Positions 6,866 through 14,264 of a DNA stretch of 22,460 nucleotides are shown here, piece after piece; positions within the stretch are counted from its first letter, which is position 1, and every line of letters starts with the position of its first letter. Source of the stretch: DASPXK01 sp035637315. GTDB lineage: Bacteria > Chloroflexota > UBA6077 > JACCZL01. A program made the position numbers and the translations under genes. Under the pieces are notes generated by a model that saw only the letters and a list, made by a program, of their open reading frames with translations, did not search any database and was not told the DNA's origin. The DNA lies in NCBI GenBank assembly GCA_035637315.1, contig DASPXK010000328.1, positions 1 to 22,460 of the forward strand, written 5' to 3'.

Positions 6866-8710
6866 TTAGACCTCGCGCTCGTCCTCCTGAGCACAGGCGC
6901 ACCCTTCATCGGCCACGCTCGTCACGCGCACGATGCCGGGCGCCTGGCCAGCGCCACCACGGGCCCGGTCAAATACCACCTTGCCGTCGACGATTGTCAG
7001 GGTCACCTCGACGTCTTTGATCGCGTCCGGGTGGACGGCGCGCGGGTCGGCGGAGAGCGCCACCATGTCGGCGTACTTGCCAGGCTCGAGCGAGCCGAGG
7101 ACACTCTCGTGGAATGCGCACCAGGCGCTGTTGAGCGTGTACATCTGGAGCGCCTGGTCGGCACTGACCCGCCACTCGGGGCCCTGCACGCCGATCAGGT
7201 CGGTGCTTCGCGTCACCGAGCTCGAGATCCCCAGCAGCGGCTGGTAGGGAGTGACCGGGCTGTCGGACCCACCGCCGACCGGCTGGCGGCAGTTCTCGAG
7301 GTAAGCGCGAATCGGCTCGATGTCCTTGGTCCTCTCCGGGCCGATGTACTTCATGAAGCCGGCCGCCAGCGCGTACATCAGCGGCTGCTGGGCCGTAATC
7401 GCGAGCCTGAGGCGATTGATCAACTCCCACTGGTCCGGCCGAGCGTACATCATGTGGATCACTGTCCAGCGCTTGTCGGCAATCGGCGCGGACGCGTTCG
7501 CCGCCTGGTAGGCGGTCAGCACGAAGTCGATCGCGGCGTCGCCCACGCAATGCGTGCCGACCTGCCAGCCCCGCCGAGCCGCCTCGGCGCAAAAAGCTGC
7601 CATCGTCGAGGGCGTCATGCGCGGCTTGCCGCGTGGACTCGACGGGTCGTCGGTGTAGGCGTACGGCTCGCGGTAGAAACCGGTCTCGACTCCGCCGTCC
7701 GCCACGAGCTTGATCGCGATCGTGCGCAGCCATGGGTCGTCGAGTTCTCTGGACACCTTGCCGCTAGCGAGTGTTTCAAGCGCCTCGGCCAGAGACTGCT
7801 CGGTGGTGCCCGGCTCGATCGCCCACATCATGCTCGTACGTGTGGTCAGCTCGCCGCGCTCCGCCAGCTCGCGGTAGGCATCCATCTCGTCGGGCTGCAG
7901 GCCAGGCTCGATGACGCTGGTCAGCCCGGCCTCGCGGTACAGGTTCAGGACGGCGCGCAGCGCGTCCAGGCGGTCCTGCCTGGTGGTGGGAGGAAGGAGC
8001 CGCAGGACGCGGGCGAAAGCCGGGGCGCCGATGATGTGGCCGGTCAGCTCGCCGGTCTGAGCATCCTTGACGTAGGTGCCGCCAGGCGGGTCCGGCGTGT
8101 CACGGCTGATGCCAGCCAGCTGAAGGCTGGCGCTGTTGAGCACGACGTTGTGGCCACCCCGCCGGATCAGAACAGGGTTGCTTGGGGCGACCTGGTCGAG
8201 CTCCTCCCGGCGCGGGAGGCGGGCCTCGGCGAGCTGGCTCTCATGCCAGCGTGAGGAGCTCATCACCCATTCACCGGGCGGAGTTGTCCTGGCGCGGTCG
8301 CCAATCGTCTGGAGGACCTGCCCGAGGCTCCTGGTCTGGGAAAGGTCGACGGCGCTCAGGTTGAGCCCGGTCCGCAGCATATGGTTGTGAGAGTCGAAGA
8401 AGCCCGGCAGCAGCGTGTGGCCATCCAGGTCCAGCGTCCTGGTGTCTGGCCCGGCCCAGCGAGCGGCGTCTTGATCGCTGCCCACCGCCACGATGCGGCC
8501 CCCGCTCACCGCCACCGCCTGGGCCGACGGCTGGGACGGGTTCATGGTGATGACGTTAGCGTCCGTGAGCACCAGCTCGGCCGGACCAGCGACCTGAGAG
8601 GCGGTCTGCTGCCGCGTCGCGAGCGCCACGCGTGGCAGGACGACCGCGCCTGCGAGTGCGGCGAGCAGGCCGTCGAGGAACGTCTTGCGTGTCATCGGTC
8701 GGGCGAGCAT
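6866..8710 (-). CDS. exported amidohydrolase, YtcJ-like (Amidohydro_3 family)
   Basis: Metal-dependent hydrolase of the amidohydrolase superfamily; many relatives hydrolyse amides, formamides or cyclic ureides. It has 614 residues, slightly longer than typical because of the leader. A Tat-like TRKTFLDG motif (RK instead of RR) is followed by a hydrophobic stretch and VALA, so export is likely. The beta-sandwich N-terminal part contains VAVSGGRIVAVGSD. Metal ligands are seen in PGFFDSHNHM (HxH), GTHCVGDAAID, IHMMYA and GGGSDSPV (Asp). The ATG at 8710 was chosen because GGGAG lies about 6 nt upstream; an ATG 15 nt later is also possible. It is the first gene of the unit that continues into E1-alpha. 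Substrate unknown. An exported hydrolase in a cytosolic oxo-acid dehydrogenase operon is unusual. Confidence 0.88.
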   Translation of the reverse strand: MLARPMTRKTFLDGLLAALAGAVVLPRVALATRQQTASQVAGPAELVLTDANVITMNPSQPSAQAVAVSGGRIVAVGSDQDAARWAGPDTRTLDLDGHTLLPGFFDSHNHMLRTGLNLSAVDLSQTRSLGQVLQTIGDRARTTPPGEWVMSSSRWHESQLAEARLPRREELDQVAPSNPVLIRRGGHNVVLNSASLQLAGISRDTPDPPGGTYVKDAQTGELTGHIIGAPAFARVLRLLPPTTRQDRLDALRAVLNLYREAGLTSVIEPGLQPDEMDAYRELAERGELTTRTSMMWAIEPGTTEQSLAEALETLASGKVSRELDDPWLRTIAIKLVADGGVETGFYREPYAYTDDPSSPRGKPRMTPSTMAAFCAEAARRGWQVGTHCVGDAAIDFVLTAYQAANASAPIADKRWTVIHMMYARPDQWELINRLRLAITAQQPLMYALAAGFMKYIGPERTKDIEPIRAYLENCRQPVGGGSDSPVTPYQPLLGISSSVTRSTDLIGVQGPEWRVSADQALQMYTLNSAWCAFHESVLGSLEPGKYADMVALSADPRAVHPDAIKDVEVTLTIVDGKVVFDRARGGAGQAPGIVRVTSVADEGCACAQEDEREV

Positions 8711-8720
8711 CGATTTCTCC

Positions 8721-8744
8721 CAGCCGCGCGACGCCGCGCGGCTG
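8721..8744. promoter_or_regulatory. perfect 10-bp hairpin directly upstream of the amidohydrolase ribosome binding site
   Basis: CAGCCGCGCG (8721-8730) and CGCGCGGCTG (8735-8744) are exact reverse complements around a 4-nt loop. In the minus-strand message the hairpin abuts the GGGAG ribosome binding site (plus 8717-8721) of the gene starting at 8710. It could hinder ribosome access, stabilise the message or be a protein-binding palindrome. No U-run follows, so it is not a terminator. Confidence 0.5.
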
Positions 8745-8783
8745 AAAGCGCGAATGCAGCTGTGCCCGAGGATAGCACTAGAC

Positions 8784-8818
8784 GAGTTTCGAGTTCCGAG
8801 TTTCGAGTAGCGACTTCC
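8784..8818. repeat. degenerate heptanucleotide tandem repeat
   Basis: Five consecutive 7-nt units are visible: GAGTTTC, GAGTTCC, GAGTTTC, GAGTAGC, GACTTCC. The array lies in the 198-nt intergenic stretch between the flavin reductase (stop 8909) and the amidohydrolase start. Short heptameric repeats of this sort are known from intergenic DNA of several bacterial phyla. Function unknown. Confidence 0.6.
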
Positions 8819-8908
8819 GTTCCACCCCCACTCGAAAGACCGCAGGTTTATGGGTAGTGGGTCAGTTTGGACGTGACGCACGAGCGGTTACGGCTCACGC
8901 CTCGAGCT

Positions 8909-9490
8909 TCATCGCCGCTTGCCGCCCGGATCATCCTTCGCGGGCTTCTGGAGCAGGATAGACCCGGCTAGCTGCTCGACATACTGGGTGGCGAGCGTGT
9001 CGATATCGTCAACCTGCGACTCGAGGACGTAGAGACCCGGCGTGACGCAGGTCGCGCCAAGCTCGACGAGCAGCGGCCGAAGGTGCAGCTCGACGGCCAG
9101 GTAGTGGTGGTACGAGCCGCCCATCATGGTCGGCAGGGCCAGGATGCCGGCGAGCTGCCCCTGAACGATGTGATCGCAGAATGCCTTGAGCAGGCCGGTG
9201 TAGGTCGCTTTGTAGACCGGGCTGCCGACGACCAGAACGTCGGCCTGGAACACCTGCCGCAACGCGGGCTCGAGCTGCGGCGAGCCAAAGTCGAACAGCC
9301 ACGGCTTCAACTCGACCAGATCGATCACCGTCTCGACCCGACCCCCACTGGCGGCGGCAAGGGCCTCGGCAACCGCCGTCACCATCTGATGGGTGCGTGA
9401 GCGCGGCTTGGGGTTCCCGACGATCCCCACGATGGTTGGACCAGCCGAGAGCACCAGTTTTCTCTGCCCGGGACCCGCGACCGTTCCCAC
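8909..9490 (-). CDS. NAD(P)H-dependent FMN reductase (SsuE/MsuE-like flavodoxin fold)
   Basis: Reduces FMN with NAD(P)H and is expected to pass FMNH2 to the monooxygenase encoded just upstream. It has 193 residues. GIVGNPKPRSRTHQM (about 22-36) is the FMN-phosphate loop after the first beta strand. VVGSPVYKATYTGLLKAF (about 87-104) is the family's flavin/tetramer signature, and ALPTMMGGSYHHY follows. The GTG start at 9490 lies 9 nt after the monooxygenase stop codon, with AGGGG six nt upstream overlapping that stop, so the two are translated from one message. No signal peptide is present and the enzyme is cytosolic. Its physiological partner is inferred from the gene pair. Confidence 0.9.
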   Translation of the reverse strand: MGTVAGPGQRKLVLSAGPTIVGIVGNPKPRSRTHQMVTAVAEALAAASGGRVETVIDLVELKPWLFDFGSPQLEPALRQVFQADVLVVGSPVYKATYTGLLKAFCDHIVQGQLAGILALPTMMGGSYHHYLAVELHLRPLLVELGATCVTPGLYVLESQVDDIDTLATQYVEQLAGSILLQKPAKDDPGGKRR

Positions 9491-9499
9491 GTTGCGCCC

Positions 9500-10879
9500 C
9501 TAGCGCGGCGCCCAGTCGCCGCGCTCGGCCCGTGGCAGGCCCAGGTTCTCCCGCAAGGTCGGCCCAGCGTACTCGCGGTGGAACAGGCCGCGCCGCTGCA
9601 GCTCGGGCACCACCAGGCGCACGAAGTCCTCGTAGGCGCCGGGCACGTGGGTGGCGGCCACGATGAACCCGTCGCACGCCCGCGTGGTGAACCATTCCTC
9701 CAGCCCGTCCGCGACCTCCTTCGGGGTGCCGATGAAGCGCGGATGATCGCGCACCGTTCCGCGGCCGCTCACCTCGATGAAGTCCCGCACGGTGGGGTTC
9801 TGCTTGCCCGACATGCGCACGACCCGCTGGTGCATCGACTGCGCGCCGCTGATCGACGCCAGCTCCTCGTCGGAGAACGGCTCGTCCACCCCCTTCTGCG
9901 CGAAGTCGTAGTTGAGCAGCTCAGACAGCAGCGTCAGTGCATCCATGGGATGGGCCAACTGCTCGATGTAGGCGTACTTCTCCTCGGCGACGGTCCTCGT
10001 CTCGGCGACCACGCAGTACACGGCGGGCAGGATGTGGACCACGTCCGGATCTCGGCCCGCGCCCGACACGGCGGCCTTGATCTCCTGGTAGTCTCGTCGC
10101 GCGAGCTCCAGGTTTGGCAAGGCGACGAAGAGCACCTCGCCCCAGCGGGCCGCGAAGCGGCGGCCTCGCCCGCTCTGGCCAGCCTGGATGATGACCGGGC
10201 GCCCCTGCGGCGTGCGCGGTACGGTGAACGGCCCACGCGAGCGGAACCACTCGCCCTTGTGGTCCAGGCGATGGACCTTGGCCGGGTCGGCGAAGATGCC
10301 GCGCTCGCGGTCGAACAGAATCGCGTCGTCCTCCCAGGTGTCCCAGTGGCCCAGGACCGCCTCCATGAACTCGTCGGCGCGATCGTAGCGAGTATCGTGC
10401 TCGGGGTGGGCCGCCTGCCCGAAGTTGGCTGCCTCCGAGTCGTTCAGCGAGGTGACGACGTTCCAGGCCGCGCGGCCGCCGACCATGTGGTCGAGCGTGG
10501 CGAACACCCGCGCGACGTGGAAGGGCTCGTAGTAGGTGGTCGAATACGTCCCCCCGACCCCGAGATAGCGGGTGGCCAGTCCCATCGCCGTGAGCAGGGG
10601 GACCAGGTCCATCTTGACCACCCGCACCCCGTGCCGCACGCACTCGGCGTGATCGTCGCCGTAACGGTCGGGCATGGCGAGCCGATCGTCGAAGAAGGCG
10701 ATGTGGAACTTGCCCGCCTCGAGCGTCCGCGCGATCCGCTGGTAGTAGTCGGCCGTCATGAAGTCCGGCGCGGTGGCCACGTGCCGCCACGAGGACGGCA
10801 GGTTGGTGCAGTTCTGGGCCTGCATGAAGGCGACGAGCGTCATCTGTCGACGAGGGGCGCTCTTCGTCTCCGTGCTCAT
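9500..10879 (-). CDS. LLM-class flavin-dependent monooxygenase (NtaA/SnaA/DszA family)
   Basis: FMNH2-dependent oxygenase with a luciferase-like TIM barrel; relatives attack C-N or C-S bonds in nitrilotriacetate, dibenzothiophene sulfone, pristinamycin and similar compounds. It has 459 residues, normal for this clade. Recognisable parts are MTLVAFMQAQNCTNLPSSWR at the N-terminus, FHIAFFDDRLAMP, GGRAAWNVVTSLNDSEAANF, VIIQAGQSGRGRRFAARWGE and the C-terminal IGTPKEVADGLEEWF. The ATG at 10879 is chosen over a GTG at 10888 because GAGAAGG lies 8 nt upstream. The flavin reductase follows after 9 nt, giving a complete two-component system. It belongs to the same broad superfamily as RutA, but by motif it is NtaA-like, so pyrimidine cleavage should not be assumed. 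Substrate unknown. Confidence 0.93.
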   Translation of the reverse strand: MSTETKSAPRRQMTLVAFMQAQNCTNLPSSWRHVATAPDFMTADYYQRIARTLEAGKFHIAFFDDRLAMPDRYGDDHAECVRHGVRVVKMDLVPLLTAMGLATRYLGVGGTYSTTYYEPFHVARVFATLDHMVGGRAAWNVVTSLNDSEAANFGQAAHPEHDTRYDRADEFMEAVLGHWDTWEDDAILFDRERGIFADPAKVHRLDHKGEWFRSRGPFTVPRTPQGRPVIIQAGQSGRGRRFAARWGEVLFVALPNLELARRDYQEIKAAVSGAGRDPDVVHILPAVYCVVAETRTVAEEKYAYIEQLAHPMDALTLLSELLNYDFAQKGVDEPFSDEELASISGAQSMHQRVVRMSGKQNPTVRDFIEVSGRGTVRDHPRFIGTPKEVADGLEEWFTTRACDGFIVAATHVPGAYEDFVRLVVPELQRRGLFHREYAGPTLRENLGLPRAERGDWAPR

Positions 10880-10939
10880 GTTCAGCACCTTCTCATCGGC
10901 CCACGAGGCTCGCGCGGCGACCAGCGCCGCCCGTATAGG

Positions 10940-10957
10940 GGCACGGCATGCCGTGCC
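10940..10957. repeat. 18-bp perfect palindrome
   Basis: GGCACGGCATGCCGTGCC reads identically on both strands. It resembles GC-rich palindromes of the type GGGGCACGGCATGCCGTGCCCC that I recall as dispersed intergenic repeats in some environmental bacteria; that is memory and was not searched. Only one copy is present here. Confidence 0.55.
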
Positions 10958-11101
10958 TTTGTGTCCGTCCGCTAACGGAGCATGCCATGCAGCGGGCGCG
11001 GCGTCAACAGCGGTGTCTTCGCGGGGTACGCGTCAAAGCTTTAGATTTGGCAGCTGGCGCGCTGCTAACGCCCTCACCCCGCGAAGCGCACTTGTTCCCG
11101 A

Positions 11102-11127
11102 CCCCTCTCCCAAGCGTGGGAGAGGGG
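11102..11127. repeat. hairpin with 11-bp stem, dispersed-repeat type
   Basis: CCCCTCTCCCA (11102-11112) pairs perfectly with TGGGAGAGGGG (11117-11127) around the loop AGCG. The flank CCCTCACCCCGCGAAGCGC upstream completes a pattern I recall from intergenic repeats in many environmental genomes. There is no T-run on either side, so a rho-independent terminator is unlikely. Confidence 0.6.
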
Positions 11128-11151
11128 AGACCCCCTGATGCGGGAGCCGGC

Positions 11152-11161
11152 CAAACGTTTG
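11152..11161. promoter_or_regulatory. palindrome CAAACGTTTG, LacI/PurR-like half-sites
   Basis: A perfect 10-bp palindrome with a central CG, 128 nt upstream of the dehydrogenase start. The core of the Escherichia coli PurR operator has the same ten bases, and LacI-family operators commonly share this layout. Ten-base palindromes are expected by chance in a window this size, so location and family resemblance are the only support. Confidence 0.25.
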
Positions 11162-11289
11162 ATGGCCACCGTGTCCTCTCGGGCACCGGTCGCGGTGTCT
11201 GCGCAGGCGATCAAGCGGATGCGCCGTCTGGCCTCGTAGCCCACGTCGCGCGATGCGTGCTACGCTCAAAGCCGTTGAAGGGAGGAGTC

Positions 11290-12345
11290 ATGCCCGTCGT
11301 CAACGACGCGGATCTGGTTGCGCTGGCCACGGCCATCTACGAGGCGGCCGGCACGCCGCCCGAGCACGCGCGGATCGTCGTCGCCCACCAGGTGGGGGCC
11401 AACCTGGCCGGGCACGACTCGCACGGGGTGGTGCTGCTACCGACGTACGTCCAGCGGATCGACCGCGGGCACATCGTGCCGACCGCCCGGCCAGAAGTGA
11501 TCAGCGACACGCCGACCACGCTGGCGGTCAACGGGCGGTGGGGGTTCGGGCCGGTCGTCTCCGAGTGGACGATGGAGCGCTGCGTCGCCAAGGCGCGCGA
11601 GGCGCGGGTGGCGGTGGCCACGGTCCGCGAGCAGAGCCACGTCGGCCGCCTGGCCGACTACCCGCTGATGGCGGCGCGGGCCGGCTTCATCGGGATCATG
11701 ATGTGCGACTCCGGCCAGGCGCCGAAGCAGGTGGCGCCCTACGGCGGGCGCCAGGCCAGGCTCGGCACGAACCCGCTGTGCATCGCCTTCCCGACCGACC
11801 TGCCCGGCCCGGTCTTCATCGACATGGCCACCAGCGGGGTGGCGGCCGGCAAGCTGGTGGTGGCCCGCGCCCGAAGGCAGCCGATCCCGCTCGGCTGGGT
11901 GCTCGACAAGGCGGGCCGGCCGACCACGGACCCGAACGATTACTACGACGGCGGGGTGATGCTGCCGCTCGGCGGGCCCGAGGGCCACAAGGGCTACGGA
12001 CTGTCGTTCGCCGTCGAAACGCTGGCGGCGCTCCTCCCGGGCCTGGGCTTCGGGATCGATCCGCAGGGTCGGCACAACGACGGCTCGTTCATGCTGGCGA
12101 TAAACCCGGGCGCCTTCATGCCGCTGGCCGACTTCAAGGGCCAGGTCGAGGCCTTCGTCCACTATCTGAAGGAGACTCCGCCGGCCGACGGGGTCGACGA
12201 GGTGCTCTATCCCGGCGAGAAGGAGCACCGCACCGAGCAGCAGCGCCGCCGGGACGGCATCCCGATCGAGGACGACACCTGGGCAAAGATCTCGGAGGTC
12301 GCCGAGCGCTTCGGGCTAGGATCCCTGCTCGAGACGGCCAATTAG
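11290..12345 (+). CDS. Ldh_2-family NAD(P)-dependent 2-hydroxy-acid dehydrogenase (malate/L-lactate/ureidoglycolate type)
   Basis: Cytosolic oxidoreductase of the malate/L-sulfolactate/ureidoglycolate dehydrogenase family (PF02615), 351 residues as expected. Family motifs are GHDSHGVVLLPTYVQRI (about 41-57), QSHVGR with the likely catalytic His117, LGTNPLCIAFP (about 148-158), DMATSGVAAGK and the cofactor-domain segment GPEGHKGYGLSFAVE. Its ATG is preceded by GGGAGGAG with normal spacing. Relatives include AllD (ureidoglycolate dehydrogenase) and YbiC; the SHVGR motif leans towards the YbiC side, so the substrate is open. It heads the plus-strand gene group and diverges from the monooxygenase pair. 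A ureidoglycolate-like role would fit the PuuE-like gene downstream, but that is inference. Confidence 0.92.
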   Translation: MPVVNDADLVALATAIYEAAGTPPEHARIVVAHQVGANLAGHDSHGVVLLPTYVQRIDRGHIVPTARPEVISDTPTTLAVNGRWGFGPVVSEWTMERCVAKAREARVAVATVREQSHVGRLADYPLMAARAGFIGIMMCDSGQAPKQVAPYGGRQARLGTNPLCIAFPTDLPGPVFIDMATSGVAAGKLVVARARRQPIPLGWVLDKAGRPTTDPNDYYDGGVMLPLGGPEGHKGYGLSFAVETLAALLPGLGFGIDPQGRHNDGSFMLAINPGAFMPLADFKGQVEAFVHYLKETPPADGVDEVLYPGEKEHRTEQQRRRDGIPIEDDTWAKISEVAERFGLGSLLETAN

Positions 12346-12395
12346 CCAGCCGCGAGCGAACGAGACCGCGAGTCGCCCCCATCCGGGAGGTCGTC

Positions 12396-12503
12396 ATGGT
12401 CGATCGGAAGGTTGCTTCCCTACGCAGCGCCTACCAATGGCTGCGTCGAGCCCTCAGTCTATCTCGATCGCCTACGGCTCCGGGAGGACAGGAGCACGCT
12501 TGA
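12396..12503 (+). CDS. possible small ORF, 35 aa, with strong ribosome binding site
   Basis: The ATG at 12396 follows GGGAGG by 6 nt, a site as good as any in the window. It encodes 35 residues beginning MVDRKVASLRSAYQWLRRAL and ending GGQEHA. The peptide is basic with a short amphipathic stretch and no recognised family. It lies in the 286-nt gap between the dehydrogenase and the solute-binding lipoprotein. Its stop codon overlaps the -35 box of the downstream promoter. It may be a short leader, a remnant of a lost gene's start, or chance. Confidence 0.25.
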   Translation: MVDRKVASLRSAYQWLRRALSLSRSPTAPGGQEHA

Positions 12504-12528
12504 CGCGTTGATCCGGCCCTCGCATACT
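12500..12528 (+). promoter_or_regulatory. sigma70-type promoter of the peptide/nickel-type solute-binding protein
   Basis: TTGACG (12500-12505) and CATACT (12523-12528) are spaced by exactly 17 nt. Predicted transcription start is near 12535, with a leader of about 97 nt to the ATG at 12632. This also argues against translation starting at the in-frame GTG at 12530. Confidence 0.6.
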
Positions 12529-12631
12529 GGTGTGGACCAGGCAGCGGGTTTCACGTCAGCCGCGAGCGCCCGACATCGCCTGGTTCTCAGTGGGCGCGGC
12601 GCTGGCGAAGATGAGAAGGGGGCAAAGCGAC

Positions 12632-14203
12632 ATGCGACGCGGATTGGGGTTGAGGAATCTCTTCGGAGCGCTGGCCATCTTCACGCTGGCCTGCCAGCCG
12701 GCCCAGCCCGGCCCCGCGCCGGCGAAAGACGCCCCGACAGCGGCACCGGCGGCCAAGCAGCCCGCCGCCCAGGGCGTCAGTCCGACGCGGGTGGTGATCG
12801 GCGCGACTGAGACGATTGAGTCGCCTAGCCCGTACGCACACATCGATCCGGTCAAGTTCGGGATCTGGTGCGAGGTATATGGATGCCTGATCCGGCAGGA
12901 CTGGGAGAAGGGCGGCTACGGCGGACAACTGGCGGAGAGCTGGAAGGTCGAGAACCCCACCACCTGGGCCTTCAGCCTGCGCAAAGGTGTCAAATGGCAG
13001 GATGGCTCGCCGCTCACCGCTGGCGACGTCGTCCATTCCTTCGAACGCATCATGAACGACCCGGCAACGCCGCAGAAGCAGCTCATCCAGCCGATCGCCA
13101 GGGTCGAGGCAGTCGGCGACGAGACCTTCAAGATCATCACCAAAGAGCCGACCGCCACGCTGCTGAACTTCATCAAAGACATCGCTATTACCAATAAGGC
13201 GCTGTACGGCCAGTACGGCGACAACGTCTACAAGGACAAGCCGGTGGGCGCAGGGCCGTACATGTTCAAGGAACTGGTGCCCGACCAGCACGTCACCATC
13301 GTCAAGAACCCGAACTGGTGGGCCGGACCAGTCCAGGGGCCGGATGAGGTGGTGTTTCGGGTCATGCGCGAGACCGAGGTGCGTGTCGCGGCGCTGCTCA
13401 ACAACGAGGTCCAGATCGCCCAATACATCCCGCCCCACATGGCCGAGCGGGTCACTAGCAACTCGACCACCAGGATTGTGCCCTTCGACGCGATCGAGGG
13501 GATGTTCCTGGCGATGCGCCCCGACTCGCCGCCGTTCGACAACAAGCTCGTGCGCCAGGCGGTCGCATACGCTGTAGACCGCGACGCGATCATCAAGAAT
13601 GTCCTTCAAGGATATGCGGAACGCCTTGATGGGCCGATTGGTCAGAGCCGATATGGCTACAACCCAGATCTGCGGCCGAAGTACACCTATGACCCGGAGA
13701 AGGCCAAGCAGCTCCTGACCCAGGCGGGCTATCCGAACGGGGTCGATGTCGAGCTCTCCACTCCGGTCGGTCGGTACACCCAGGACAAGCAGATCTCGGA
13801 AGCCGCCGCCCACATGTTGACCACGGTTGGCATTCGCACGAAACTGGTTACCCCGGAGTGGGCGACGCTTTGGGACAACGTCATGAAGGGGAGAGTGCCC
13901 TTCTACTACATGGGTAGGCTCATCTTTGACCCGGATGATCTGCGAACGTATTTCGAGACCGGCGTAACGCCCCGGATCGGGTACTCCAATCCAAAATTCG
14001 ATGAGCTCTTGCGGAAGCAGCGCTCCACGTTCGACCCCGAGGAGCGCCAGAAGACAATCTTCGAACTGACGAACCTCCTCACCGAGGAGGCGCCGGCCCA
14101 CTTCATGTGGCGCCACAAGATTCTGACGGGTATGGCCAGGAGCGTCGAGTTCCCCCAGCGACCCGACGACCGCCTCTTCGCCAACGATATTCGCGTCAGG
14201 TGA
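12632..14203 (+). CDS. ABC-transporter substrate-binding lipoprotein, family 5 (peptide/nickel/opine type)
   Basis: Extracytoplasmic binding protein of SBP_bac_5 (PF00496), 523 residues. The signal peptide ends in a lipobox FTLAC (Cys21) and is followed by a Pro/Ala/Gln-rich tether (about 22-47) of the kind common in Chloroflexota lipoproteins. The fold signatures are GGQLAESWKVENPTTWAFSL (about 100), LRKGVKWQDGSPLTAGDVVHS, GAGPYMFKE, VRQAVAYAVDRDAII and YDPEKAKQLLTQAGYPNG. The start at 12632 is preceded by AAGGGGG with about 9 nt spacing, and it gives the correct signal peptide. No permease or ATPase follows, so it must share a transporter encoded elsewhere or was separated from it. It probably captures the substrate of the catabolic genes around it; the ligand is unknown. 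Confidence 0.93.
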   Translation: MRRGLGLRNLFGALAIFTLACQPAQPGPAPAKDAPTAAPAAKQPAAQGVSPTRVVIGATETIESPSPYAHIDPVKFGIWCEVYGCLIRQDWEKGGYGGQLAESWKVENPTTWAFSLRKGVKWQDGSPLTAGDVVHSFERIMNDPATPQKQLIQPIARVEAVGDETFKIITKEPTATLLNFIKDIAITNKALYGQYGDNVYKDKPVGAGPYMFKELVPDQHVTIVKNPNWWAGPVQGPDEVVFRVMRETEVRVAALLNNEVQIAQYIPPHMAERVTSNSTTRIVPFDAIEGMFLAMRPDSPPFDNKLVRQAVAYAVDRDAIIKNVLQGYAERLDGPIGQSRYGYNPDLRPKYTYDPEKAKQLLTQAGYPNGVDVELSTPVGRYTQDKQISEAAAHMLTTVGIRTKLVTPEWATLWDNVMKGRVPFYYMGRLIFDPDDLRTYFETGVTPRIGYSNPKFDELLRKQRSTFDPEERQKTIFELTNLLTEEAPAHFMWRHKILTGMARSVEFPQRPDDRLFANDIRVR

Positions 14204-14214
14204 GGACGACGCGG

Positions 14215-14258
14215 GAAGGACCAAGGACGAAAAGTCATTGGTCGTTCGTATTTCGTCC
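14215..14258. repeat. heptamer-periodic element with interleaved inverted repeats
   Basis: Seven-base units GAAGGAC, CAAGGAC, GAAAAGT, CATTGGT, CGTTCGT, ATTTCGT follow one another; the first two differ by one base. The tract also holds inverted arms GACCAA (14219-14224) with TTGGTC (14238-14243), and GGACGAAA (14225-14232) with TTTCGTCC (14251-14258). It fills the 61-nt gap between the solute-binding protein and the amidohydrolase. Its 7-nt period matches the repeat at 8784, but the unit differs. Confidence 0.5.
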
Positions 14259-14264
14259 ACTAGC

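Larger units (their letters stand above)
10880..11289. other. divergent 410-nt intergenic region with palindromic elements
   Basis: No convincing gene is present. The region separates the LLM monooxygenase (minus) from the Ldh-type dehydrogenase (plus). It must hold promoters for both, although no good -35/-10 pair was found on either strand. It contains an 18-bp palindrome, an 11-bp-stem hairpin of the CCCCTCTCCC type and the palindrome CAAACGTTTG, listed separately. The part before 11290 ends in GGGAGGAG, the ribosome binding site of the dehydrogenase. Confidence 0.6.

Noticed and set aside
5660..8254. Very long plus-strand open frame (864 codons) opposite E1-alpha and the amidohydrolase
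   Set aside because: It is antisense to two genes with clear family motifs, is Arg/His/Gly-rich and shows no domain. Long antisense frames are normal in DNA this GC-rich.
8784..8818. Repeat array as a possible CRISPR
   Set aside because: Units are only 7 nt, contiguous and degenerate, with no spacers and no cas genes.
8909..10879. Annotating the LLM/flavin-reductase pair as RutA/RutF
   Set aside because: The LLM motifs match the NtaA/DszA branch and the reductase is of the SsuE flavodoxin type, unlike RutF. RutB, RutE and RutG are absent.
9578..10975. 465-codon plus-strand open frame opposite the LLM monooxygenase
   Set aside because: Antisense shadow of a well-supported gene; composition bias only.
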